A stretch of 54,379 nucleotides of DNA, taken from Elusimicrobiota bacterium (GTDB lineage Bacteria > Elusimicrobiota > Elusimicrobia > 2-02-FULL-39-32). A model generated the notes under the pieces. That model ran no database searches, was not told the origin of the DNA, and saw only the letters and a list, made by a program, of their open reading frames with translations. The stretch lies in the NCBI GenBank assembly GCA_021730935.1, contig JAKFYJ010000023.1, positions 1 to 54,379 of the forward strand. The letters run 5' to 3'. Of the stretch, positions 9,292 through 14,931 are shown in pieces. A program made the position numbers and the translations under genes. Every line of letters starts with the position of its first letter. Within the stretch, counting starts at the first letter, position 1.

Positions 9292-9715
9292 ATCGGGCGA
9301 AGGCTCCCCGCTGTTTCTTTTCATATTGTGTCCATCGGTGTTTGGCCCAGATTTCAATTTTTTCTCCAAGGCCGATGATGGCCGCTTCCTTTTTCAGATC
9401 CGCATAAGCCGCGAGCTGTTGGGGCACGAGAATTCTGCCTTCATCGTCAAATTCAACTTCAGAGGCGCTGGCATAAAGCATGCGCTTAAAGGCCCGGTGC
9501 GCGCTCTTGTCTTTGAGCGCCATGGTTTCGAGTTTTTCCCCGATGCGTTTCCAGCCGTCCGCCTGATAAAGGTTCAAGCACCCTTCCAGGCCGCAGGTCA
9601 GCACGAGGTCTCTCGGTTGTTTGATGGCAAAACGGATTTTGGAAGGAATCGCCAGACGGTTTTTCGCGTCCAGCGCGTAGAAGTAGGCTCCGACAAAATT
9701 GGGCGTCTCTGACAT
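9269..9715 (-). CDS. mraZ: MraZ, transcriptional regulator of the dcw operon
   Basis: This 148-residue protein contains two SpoVT/AbrB-like repeats. The first begins near residue 13 (ALDAKNRLAIPSKIR) and the second near residue 88 (EVEFDDEGRILVPQQL). Both carry the conserved D-x-x-x-R-x-x-x-P pattern. MraZ forms a ring-shaped oligomer and represses the division and cell-wall operon by binding short G-rich repeats. Such repeats lie directly upstream of its own ATG at 9715, so autoregulation is expected. It is the first gene of the operon. Confidence 0.96.
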   Translation of the reverse strand: MSETPNFVGAYFYALDAKNRLAIPSKIRFAIKQPRDLVLTCGLEGCLNLYQADGWKRIGEKLETMALKDKSAHRAFKRMLYASASEVEFDDEGRILVPQQLAAYADLKKEAAIIGLGEKIEIWAKHRWTQYEKKQRGAFARYASQLEI

Positions 9716-9719
9716 TATT

Positions 9720-9735
9720 CCCCACTTTTCCCCAC
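9720..9735 (-). promoter_or_regulatory. MraZ operator boxes
   Basis: On the minus strand GTGGGG occurs twice with an exact 10-bp period (9730-9735 and 9720-9725), separated by AAAA. A weaker GTGG lies further upstream at 9753-9756, next to the -10 box. TGGG-type boxes with 10-bp phasing are the known MraZ binding pattern. Here they lie between the promoter and the ATG and probably also serve as the purine-rich ribosome site. Confidence 0.75.
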
Positions 9736-9746
9736 AAGGTAACTGA

Positions 9747-9775
9747 AATATACCACAAGCGTGTTTTCATGTCAA
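9747..9775 (-). promoter_or_regulatory. Sigma-70-type promoter of the dcw operon
   Basis: TTGACA (9770-9775) and TATATT (9747-9752) are separated by exactly 17 bp. The leader to the mraZ ATG is about 25 nt and contains the MraZ boxes. Confidence 0.85.
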
Positions 9776-9811
9776 TAGAAAAATCATTTAAAAAAATATT
9801 TTTTTGGAAAT

Positions 9812-9850
9812 AAAAAAAGCCCCCCGCCGATTCCTGCGGCGGGAAGCTTT
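9812..9850 (-). terminator. Rho-independent terminator after rnpB
   Basis: In the minus-strand transcript AAGC-TT-CCCGCCG pairs with CGGCGGG-GG-GCTT around a short loop, and a run of seven T follows. It lies 12 nt after the RNase P RNA and separates it from the divergently regulated dcw promoter region downstream. Confidence 0.9.
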
Positions 9851-9862
9851 TAAAAAAATAAA

Positions 9863-10264
9863 GTCCGGGGCCTGTAAGCCGAATTTTGTCGTCGCGTGCG
9901 GCGACTGAAGACCATTCCTCTGATGCGGTTTACCCGGAGAGATTGAACCGAGCACAGTTTATCCGTCCGGCGTTATGCCGGACAGGCCTCTCGTTATTTA
10001 ACCTTGCTGCGGACGGGGTTTGTCCTCTCTCAGGATTTCGCCTGAGAGCGTGAGCTCTTGCCTCACGTTTTCACCCTTCCTCCGACGTGAATCCGGAGAG
10101 GTTTGGTTTCTGTGACACTTTCCTGACCCGCCCTCTCGGACGAACCCGCCTGATTGACTCAGGCCGTCCTGCTCTTGCTCCGCCATGCATCCTGCGGACT
10201 GCAGTTCGGACTTTCCTCCCCGTTCCAACGCGAGCTGGAACAGAGCGGTCTTCCGGCACCGGAC
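9863..10264 (-). ncRNA. rnpB: RNase P RNA, bacterial type A-like
   Basis: The 402-nt RNA begins GTCCGGTGCC and ends GGCCCCGGAC, so the ends pair as helix P1. The universally conserved 5' core GAGGAAAGTCCG (near 10208-10220) and the 3' core ACAAAATTCGGCTTA (near 9873-9888), which together form P4, are both present. CGAGAGG-type internal loops and the AGAGGAATGGTC stretch also fit. It processes the 5' ends of tRNAs with RnpA, which is not in this window. It starts only 11 nt after the stop of the RNase HI gene, so it may be cut out of the longer transcript. Confidence 0.95.
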
Positions 10265-10275
10265 TTTAAAAAAAA

Positions 10276-10692
10276 TTATTTTCCAGCTTTGTCTAAAGCG
10301 ATGTTGGCCAGTTTGTCGGCCAGTTTGTTTCCGGGGTGCGAGGACCTCATGATGTGAGTGACGCGGACTTTTTTAAATTGGTTCTGAAGGGCGCGCACTT
10401 GCGCCATGATGTTTTTCAGCCCTTCGTGCTTCACGCGGTATTGCCCTGAAAATTGCCGCGCCACCAGTTGCGAATCCGTATAAATGTCGAGTTCTTCGGC
10501 ATGCATTTTTTTCGCTTCTTCGAGTCCACGGATCAGGGCCTGATATTCGGCGACGGAGTTTGTGGCGGTGCCCAGATATTCATGGAACTCCAGATATCCC
10601 GAGCCGTCGTCTTTTTTGATGCAGACGCCATAGCTCGCGGGGCCGGGGTTCCCTCGGGAAGCCCCATCCACATAAATTTCAAGAGGCTTCAC
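10276..10692 (-). CDS. rnhA: Ribonuclease HI family protein
   Basis: This 138-residue protein has the RNase H fold. The opening IYVDGASRGNPGPASYG carries the first catalytic aspartate, TNSVAEYQALIRGL carries the glutamate, and IYTDSQLVARQ carries the second aspartate. The C-terminal NKLADKLANIA supplies the last acidic position. It cleaves the RNA strand of RNA-DNA hybrids. Sequence style (ASRGNPGPA, short length) is that of the RNase HI-like/YpdQ group rather than E. coli RnhA. The start overlaps the upstream zinc-ribbon gene as ATGA. Confidence 0.92.
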   Translation of the reverse strand: MKPLEIYVDGASRGNPGPASYGVCIKKDDGSGYLEFHEYLGTATNSVAEYQALIRGLEEAKKMHAEELDIYTDSQLVARQFSGQYRVKHEGLKNIMAQVRALQNQFKKVRVTHIMRSSHPGNKLADKLANIALDKAGK

Positions 10693-11417
10693 GCAGTCGT
10701 TGTTTGGGTTTCGGGAGCGGGATAATAGAGAATTCTGGAGCAGGATTCGCAGATGACCAAATCTTTTCCCTTGCGCACTTCGTTGATCGCGCTTTGGGTG
10801 AGTCCCGTGTTGCAGCCGCCGCAGGAATCTCCCTTGATCTGCGCGACCGCGCTGGATTTTTTCTTGGTGCGGATGAAATCGTATTTAATGAGCAGGTCCT
10901 TGTTGACCTGAGGGATGAACGCTTCTCGTTTCTTTTGTTCAGCGTCCAGTTCGCCTTTGAGTTGAGCCGCCTTGCCTTCCAGGCCTTTGATCACGGCGTC
11001 CAGTTCCTGCTGAACTTTTTTGGATTCAATTTCCGCGGCCTTGAGTTCTTTGGTGATGGCATCGAACTGTTCCATGACATTTAAAATTTCGTCTTCGAGC
11101 TCAACTTTTTTTCTTTTGGCCGCTTCGATTTCTCCGAGCATGGCCTTGTACGCCTCGTTCGATTTGAGGGAGTTGAGTTCTTTCTCGTGTTTGGCGACTT
11201 TTTCGTCCTGCGCGGAGACTTCAAGTTCCTTGGCTTTGCGTTCCACCTGGTTGTGGGTGAGTTTCTGCTTCTCCCCCTCAAAGGCGGCCTGGGCTTCCTT
11301 GATCTTGGCGCGCGAGCCTTCAATCTCCAATGGAATCTGTTCCAATTCTTTTTGGAGGCGTTCGATCACGAGATCGATTTCCTGCAGGTCTAAGAGTCTT
11401 TTTAATTCATCATTCAT
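10689..11417 (-). CDS. Zinc-ribbon coiled-coil protein (CT398/DUF164 family)
   Basis: This 242-residue protein has a long antiparallel coiled coil (about residues 10-185). It is followed by a C4 zinc ribbon, with CGGCN near 206 and CESC near 228. This is the widespread CT398-like family, proposed to bind nucleic acid or secretion components; its exact role is unknown. The start is the ATG at 11417 (MNDELKRLLDL). The reading frame remains open upstream only because it runs through tRNA-Val, so longer annotated versions would be wrong. It is translationally coupled to rnhA. Confidence 0.88.
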   Translation of the reverse strand: MNDELKRLLDLQEIDLVIERLQKELEQIPLEIEGSRAKIKEAQAAFEGEKQKLTHNQVERKAKELEVSAQDEKVAKHEKELNSLKSNEAYKAMLGEIEAAKRKKVELEDEILNVMEQFDAITKELKAAEIESKKVQQELDAVIKGLEGKAAQLKGELDAEQKKREAFIPQVNKDLLIKYDFIRTKKKSSAVAQIKGDSCGGCNTGLTQSAINEVRKGKDLVICESCSRILYYPAPETQTTTA

Positions 11418-11422
11418 AAATT

Positions 11423-11497
11423 TGGTGGGCGGTACAGGTTTCGAACCTGTGGCCTTTCGCGTGTGAGGCGAACGCTCTACCGCTGAGCTAACCGCCC
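11423..11497 (-). tRNA. tRNA-Val (anticodon CAC)
   Basis: All four arms fold: acceptor GGGCGGT/ACCGCCC, D-arm GCTC/GAGC, anticodon arm TTCGC/GCGAA with loop CTCACAC, and T-arm ACAGG/CCTGT with TTCGAAA. The anticodon CAC is at 11463-11465. Discriminator A and an encoded CCA end the gene at 11423. An extended -10 box (TGC-TATAAT, 11508-11516) lies 10 nt upstream. Confidence 0.97.
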
Positions 11498-11507
11498 GCG
11501 ATAACAC

Positions 11508-11516
11508 ATTATAGCA
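11508..11516 (-). promoter_or_regulatory. Extended -10 promoter for tRNA-Val
   Basis: A perfect TATAAT (11508-11513) preceded by TGC forms an extended -10 element. The tRNA 5' end is 10 nt downstream. The -35 region is weak. It lies between the cytochrome gene stop and the tRNA. Confidence 0.7.
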
Positions 11517-11520
11517 TGTT

Positions 11521-12273
11521 CTACTTGGCGGGTCTAAGGGATTCGAGATATTGCACGAGAGATTTGATCTGCTTCTTTGTGAGGGGGCCGGAATGTTTTT
11601 CGGCGAAGGCGGGCATGGAAGTTTCGGGGAGGCCGTTTGAGATTATTTTTTTGAGCGTTTTGGAATCAAGCGTTGCCAGGCCATCGCGCGCGGCGCTCAG
11701 CGTTTTGTGGGGGCTGGATCCGGGGGCGGGGTCATGGCAGATGGCGCAGGCGGCTTCATAAAGCTCTTTGCCGCTTTTTCCTCTGGCGGGAATGGAGTGG
11801 CATTCCGCGCAGGACCCTTTGAACAGCACTTCCCCCGCCTGCATCGGCGGGTGAGCCGCGTTTTCCATCACCATGCCTTCAATCGCGAGGGTCACTGGAG
11901 ATTTGGGATCATTGGAATCCACGCGCACGTCCTTATAGATGTGTCCGAACTTTCCCCGGCTGTCAACGGAAACATCGATCGTCCCTTGTTCTCCCGGTTT
12001 ATACGGTCCGCTCGAAACCGAGGCCACGGTGCATCCGCAGGAACCTTTCGCGTTATGGATGACGAGGTCTGCCGTGCCGACATTCTTAAAAGTAAATCGA
12101 TGTTTGATGTCGTTGCCCTGCGCGATGCTTCCGAAATTGTGCTGAGGTTCGTCGAACTGAATTTTGGGAGTTCCGATCAGAGAGGGAGATGAAGCAAACG
12201 GTTCAGGAGGCGTCTCGGCGCGAGACGGAGAAAAAAGAAGGAGAGAGAGGAGAGCGGCGAAAACGATTTTCAC
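11521..12273 (-). CDS. Exported DUF1573-cytochrome c fusion protein
   Basis: This 250-residue periplasmic protein starts at a GTG at 12273, giving the signal peptide MKIVFAALLSLLLFSPSRA. The frame upstream runs through tRNA-Phe and is not coding. Residues about 38-135 form a DUF1573 Ig-like domain with the hallmark HNAKGSCGCT (cysteines about 79 and 81). A cytochrome c part follows with two haem motifs, CAECH (about 155-159) and CAICH (about 176-180). A distal Met in ETSMPAF is the likely axial ligand. The two haem motifs are only 21 residues apart, too close for two full domains, so the first may be a partial duplication. It probably transfers electrons or handles metals in the periplasm; the partner is unknown. 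Confidence 0.88.
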   Translation of the reverse strand: MKIVFAALLSLLLFSPSRAETPPEPFASSPSLIGTPKIQFDEPQHNFGSIAQGNDIKHRFTFKNVGTADLVIHNAKGSCGCTVASVSSGPYKPGEQGTIDVSVDSRGKFGHIYKDVRVDSNDPKSPVTLAIEGMVMENAAHPPMQAGEVLFKGSCAECHSIPARGKSGKELYEAACAICHDPAPGSSPHKTLSAARDGLATLDSKTLKKIISNGLPETSMPAFAEKHSGPLTKKQIKSLVQYLESLRPAK

Positions 12274-12297
12274 AAATCTGGCGAAGTTAAAAAAATG

Positions 12298-12370
12298 TGC
12301 CGGGGGACGGAATTGAACCGCCGACACACGGTTTTTCAGACCGTTGCTCTACCGACTGAGCTACCCCGGC
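12298..12370 (-). tRNA. tRNA-Phe (anticodon GAA)
   Basis: The cloverleaf is complete: acceptor GCCGGGG/CCCCGGC, D-arm GCTC/GAGC, anticodon arm ACGGT/ACCGT with loop CTGAAAA, and T-arm GGCGG/CCGTC with TTCAATT. The anticodon GAA is at 12335-12337. CCA is not encoded, unlike the neighbouring tRNA-Val. Confidence 0.97.
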
Positions 12371-12386
12371 GCAATGTTGCGTATAG

Positions 12387-12415
12387 ATTCTAGTATGTTG
12401 GGAGCGAACGGTCAA
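12387..12415 (-). promoter_or_regulatory. Promoter of tRNA-Phe inside the moeB end
   Basis: TTGACC (12410-12415) and TAGAAT (12387-12392) are spaced by 17 bp. The -35 box lies within the last codons of the adenylyltransferase gene. The tRNA begins 16 nt after the -10 box. Confidence 0.75.
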
Positions 12416-13544
12416 TCTCATTCGCCCAGGCCGTGATGCCTCCGGCGACGTTTTTGACTTTTTTGAATCCGAATTCTTTCAGGATTTTTACGGCCTTGGC
12501 GCTTCGGATGCCCGATTTGCAGTGGACATAAATCTCGTCCGCCGTGTCGAGCTCGTTCACATGTTCGCGCAAATTCCCCAGCGGAATGAGTTTCGCCTGG
12601 GGCAGATGCACGATCTGCCACTCTTCGGGTTCGCGCACGTCCAGCACAAAAACTTTCTTGTCTTTGTTGTCCAGAATTTTCTTGAATTCCGTCACGCTCA
12701 CTTCTTCCACATGGCCATTCGTCGCGGGAGCTTCTTCCTGGCCGCGCGTGAGGCCGCAGAACAAATCATAATCGATCAATTCTTTCACTGTGGGGTTCTT
12801 GCCGCAGACCGGGCAGTCGGGATCCTTCTGCAGTTTCACTTCCCGGAACCGCATTTCCATGGCGTTGAAAAGGAGCAGTCTCCCGATCAAAGGTTCGCCC
12901 CGGCCCATCGCGATTTTTATGGCTTCCGTCGCCTGCATGACGCCGATGATGCCGGGCAAAATGCCGAGCACTCCGCCTTCCGCGCAGGAAGGAACCATTC
13001 CCGGAGGAGGAGGTTCGGGATAGAGGCAGCGATAGCACGGGCCTTCGGGGGTTTTGAAAACGGTGCATTGTCCGTCGAACCGGAAGATGCTTCCATAGAT
13101 GAGGGGCTTGTTCAGGAACACGCAGGCGTCGTTGACGAGATAACGCGTCTGGAAATTGTCGGTGCCGTCCACGATGATGTCATATTCTTTGAATATGTCC
13201 ATGATGTTGTCGCGGGTCAGGCGGATCTGATAAGTGATGACTTTCACTTCGGGGTTGATGGAATTGATCCGGGCCTTGGCGGAATCCACTTTGGGCTTGC
13301 CGATGTCGGCGGTGGAATGGATGATCTGCCTCTGTAAATTGGATTGGTCCACCATGTCAAAATCGACGATGCCGAGAGTTCCCACGCCTGCCGCGCCCAA
13401 ATAAAGCCCGAGAGGAGAGCCCAAGCCGCCGGCTCCGATCAAAAGCATTTTGGTGTTGAGGAGTTTTTCCTGGCCGTCCACGCCCACTTCGGGCATGATG
13501 AGGTGACGGGAATATCTTTGGATTTGTTCGTTGGTTAATGCCAT
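12390..13544 (-). CDS. moeB: ThiF/MoeB-type sulfur-carrier adenylyltransferase with rhodanese domain
   Basis: This 384-residue, MoeZ-like protein has two parts. Residues 1-260 form an E1-like adenylyltransferase, with the ATP site LIGAGGLGSPLGLYLG, the DNFQTR substrate loop, the catalytic cysteine in PSCAEGGVLG (C187), and zinc cysteines C170/C173 and C244/C247. Residues 280-384 form a rhodanese domain with active-site HCKSGIRS (C342). It activates the C-terminus of a ubiquitin-like sulfur carrier (MoaD or ThiS type) and loads sulfur on it. No carrier gene is nearby, so molybdopterin, thiamine or thiolation use cannot be decided. It abuts gph upstream. Confidence 0.93.
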   Translation of the reverse strand: MALTNEQIQRYSRHLIMPEVGVDGQEKLLNTKMLLIGAGGLGSPLGLYLGAAGVGTLGIVDFDMVDQSNLQRQIIHSTADIGKPKVDSAKARINSINPEVKVITYQIRLTRDNIMDIFKEYDIIVDGTDNFQTRYLVNDACVFLNKPLIYGSIFRFDGQCTVFKTPEGPCYRCLYPEPPPPGMVPSCAEGGVLGILPGIIGVMQATEAIKIAMGRGEPLIGRLLLFNAMEMRFREVKLQKDPDCPVCGKNPTVKELIDYDLFCGLTRGQEEAPATNGHVEEVSVTEFKKILDNKDKKVFVLDVREPEEWQIVHLPQAKLIPLGNLREHVNELDTADEIYVHCKSGIRSAKAVKILKEFGFKKVKNVAGGITAWANEIDRSLPTY

Positions 13545-14225
13545 TTAGTTTTTCCTGCTTTGTAAGGACGATTCATGAATCGCCCTTACGATAGATTTCA
13601 GTTCATTTAGATGATCAATCATATAGTTTGGATTCAGTTTTTTTAATTCTTCGCGCGAACGATAACCATAGGTCACGGCGCAAATTTGTGTTCCAGCTTT
13701 TCTGCCCGCTTCCATGTCTGTGGGGCCGTCCCCGATCATGATCGCCTGAGACGCTTCGGCTTTCAAGTCCGAAAGGGCCTTGAGCACGGGTTCGGGATCG
13801 GGTTTCTTCTTCGGAGTGGATTCTCCCCCCACGACGCTTTTGAAATATTTGGATATGCCGAAGCGGGCGAGAATTTTTTCCGTCATCGCGACCGGCTTGT
13901 TGGTCACGAGGGCCATGGATTGCGTCTTGAAATGCTCGAGGGTTTCAAGGGCTCCCGGATAAAGAGTGGTGCGGTCCATGCAGTGCTCAAGATAATAAGG
14001 TCGAAAAATTTCTGCGGCTCTCGCAAGGTCGGCATCGCTGGAAAATCCGGTGGCGCGTTCCAAAAGCGTTTTCATGCCGTCGCCGATATAGGTCATGACT
14101 TCCTGATCGGTTTTCCCTGGGATGCCCAATTGGGCCAGCGTATGGTTGACCGCGTGAGAGAGGTCCGGCGCCGAATCCACGAGCGTCCCGTCCAAATCAA
14201 AGAGCAATGCCGACAATTTTGTCAC
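13545..14225 (-). CDS. gph: HAD-family phosphatase, phosphoglycolate phosphatase-like
   Basis: This 226-residue HAD hydrolase has motif I DLDGTLVDSAPD, motif II in LVTNKP, the lysine in PKKKPDPEP, and motif III GDGPTDMEAGRKAG. The helical cap between residues about 15 and 80 is of the Gph/PGP type, so 2-phosphoglycolate is the likely substrate. Closely related enzymes act on other small phosphates. The start is a GTG at 14225 only 8 nt after a TATAAT box, so the mRNA may be leaderless. The stop lies immediately before the moeB ATG. Confidence 0.88.
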   Translation of the reverse strand: MTKLSALLFDLDGTLVDSAPDLSHAVNHTLAQLGIPGKTDQEVMTYIGDGMKTLLERATGFSSDADLARAAEIFRPYYLEHCMDRTTLYPGALETLEHFKTQSMALVTNKPVAMTEKILARFGISKYFKSVVGGESTPKKKPDPEPVLKALSDLKAEASQAIMIGDGPTDMEAGRKAGTQICAVTYGYRSREELKKLNPNYMIDHLNELKSIVRAIHESSLQSRKN

Positions 14226-14233
14226 GTATTGAT

Positions 14234-14239
14234 ATTATA
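14234..14239 (-). promoter_or_regulatory. -10 box giving a likely leaderless gph transcript
   Basis: A perfect TATAAT lies 8 nt before the GTG start of gph. The -35 region is weak. Transcription would begin within about 2 nt of the start codon. Confidence 0.65.
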
Positions 14240-14281
14240 CAAAAATATGCTGCTTGAGTTGACTCGCGGATGGGTTAGTCC

Positions 14282-14305
14282 AAATTAGAAATTGATTTCT
14301 AATTT
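14282..14305. repeat. Perfect AT-rich inverted repeat
   Basis: AAATTAGAAA and TTTCTAATTT form perfect 10-bp arms around a TTGA loop. It sits between the brnA stop and the gph promoter. It lacks a T-run, so a terminator role is possible but weak. An operator for gph is the alternative. Confidence 0.6.
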
Positions 14306-14317
14306 ATAAAACTGCCC

Positions 14318-14527
14318 TTAAAAATGTTTTTGGAGGAGTTTTACCTCTTTCTTAACAAGTCCGTTCACCATGTCGCCAATCTGTAGATGCTTTTTCTGAG
14401 CGAGCTTTTCCAGGCTATGCTGTAAATTAGCGGACAAATAGATCGGCAAACGGAGGTGCGCGCCTTTTTTATAAAATTTTCCTCTCGTTCCCTCGCTGAA
14501 ATCATATTCTTTTTTCATAAATTTCAC
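14318..14527 (-). CDS. BrnA-like antitoxin
   Basis: This 69-residue protein is encoded directly after a BrnT toxin with a 4-nt overlap. A basic N-terminal half is followed by LRLPIYLSANLQHSLEKLAQKK, a ribbon-helix-helix-like pattern (a beta strand with alternating residues, then two helices). Such antitoxins bind the toxin and repress the shared promoter. The short size leaves little else to recognise. The call depends on the partner. Confidence 0.75.
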   Translation of the reverse strand: MKFMKKEYDFSEGTRGKFYKKGAHLRLPIYLSANLQHSLEKLAQKKHLQIGDMVNGLVKKEVKLLQKHF

Positions 14528-14817
14528 CGTCCGTATTGTTTAATTTCGTTCTTTGTCGCTTTTCTGGCTGAAAAGATTCGAATGAAAGTTTCTGCGTTTG
14601 CTGATTTTCTATATGTATGGCAAACAACGATTACGGCGCCATTCCGGTCCATTCCCATTGTGATCCATCGATCTTCATCCCGGCTGTGATCGTCGTCAAA
14701 TCGAGACAGCGCTCTGGGATCTTTAAAAACAGATGAAGCAACTTCAAAACTCACATGATGTTTTTGCTTATTTTTTGCGGCTTTTAGCGGGTCCCATTCA
14801 AAGCTATAGATGAACAT
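14524..14817 (-). CDS. brnT: BrnT family toxin
   Basis: This 97-residue protein has the BrnT hallmarks: FEWDPLKAAKNKQKHHVSFEVASSVFKDP at the start, the R-W-x-x-M-G strand near residue 50, and FIRIFSARKATKNEIKQY at the end, which contains the conserved R-I-x-S-A-R-x-A motif. BrnT toxins have a RelE/ParE-like fold and cut RNA. It is the first gene of a two-gene unit with its own promoter 11 nt upstream of the start codon. Confidence 0.9.
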   Translation of the reverse strand: MFIYSFEWDPLKAAKNKQKHHVSFEVASSVFKDPRALSRFDDDHSRDEDRWITMGMDRNGAVIVVCHTYRKSANAETFIRIFSARKATKNEIKQYGR

Positions 14818-14828
14818 TGTTTACTCAT

Positions 14829-14857
14829 AGTATATCTATCAGAATTTAATATTTCAA
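14829..14857 (-). promoter_or_regulatory. Promoter of the brnTA unit
   Basis: TTGAAA (14852-14857) and TATACT (14829-14834) are separated by 17 bp. The start codon is 11 nt after the -10 box, so the leader is very short. Confidence 0.75.
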
Positions 14858-14864
14858 TCAATTC

Positions 14865-14903
14865 CCCCAAAAAGAAATCGGGACCCTCGGAGGAGAGTCC
14901 CGA
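14865..14903 (-). terminator. Rho-independent terminator of the giant gene
   Basis: In the minus-strand transcript TCGGGAC (14897-14903) pairs with GTCCCGA (14878-14884) around a 12-nt loop that is itself partly paired, and TTTCTTTTT follows. It lies 28 nt after the stop of the giant ORF. Confidence 0.85.
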
Positions 14904-14931
14904 CTCCTTGTGTGTCTTGTGAGGTAACGGG

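Noticed and set aside
11418-11507. N-terminal extension of the zinc-ribbon protein reading through tRNA-Val
   Set aside because: The extra 30 residues are the translation of the tRNA gene; the ATG at 11417 lies just after it.
12274-12327. N-terminal extension of the DUF1573-cytochrome ORF
   Set aside because: It runs into tRNA-Phe; the GTG at 12273 starts a clean signal peptide.
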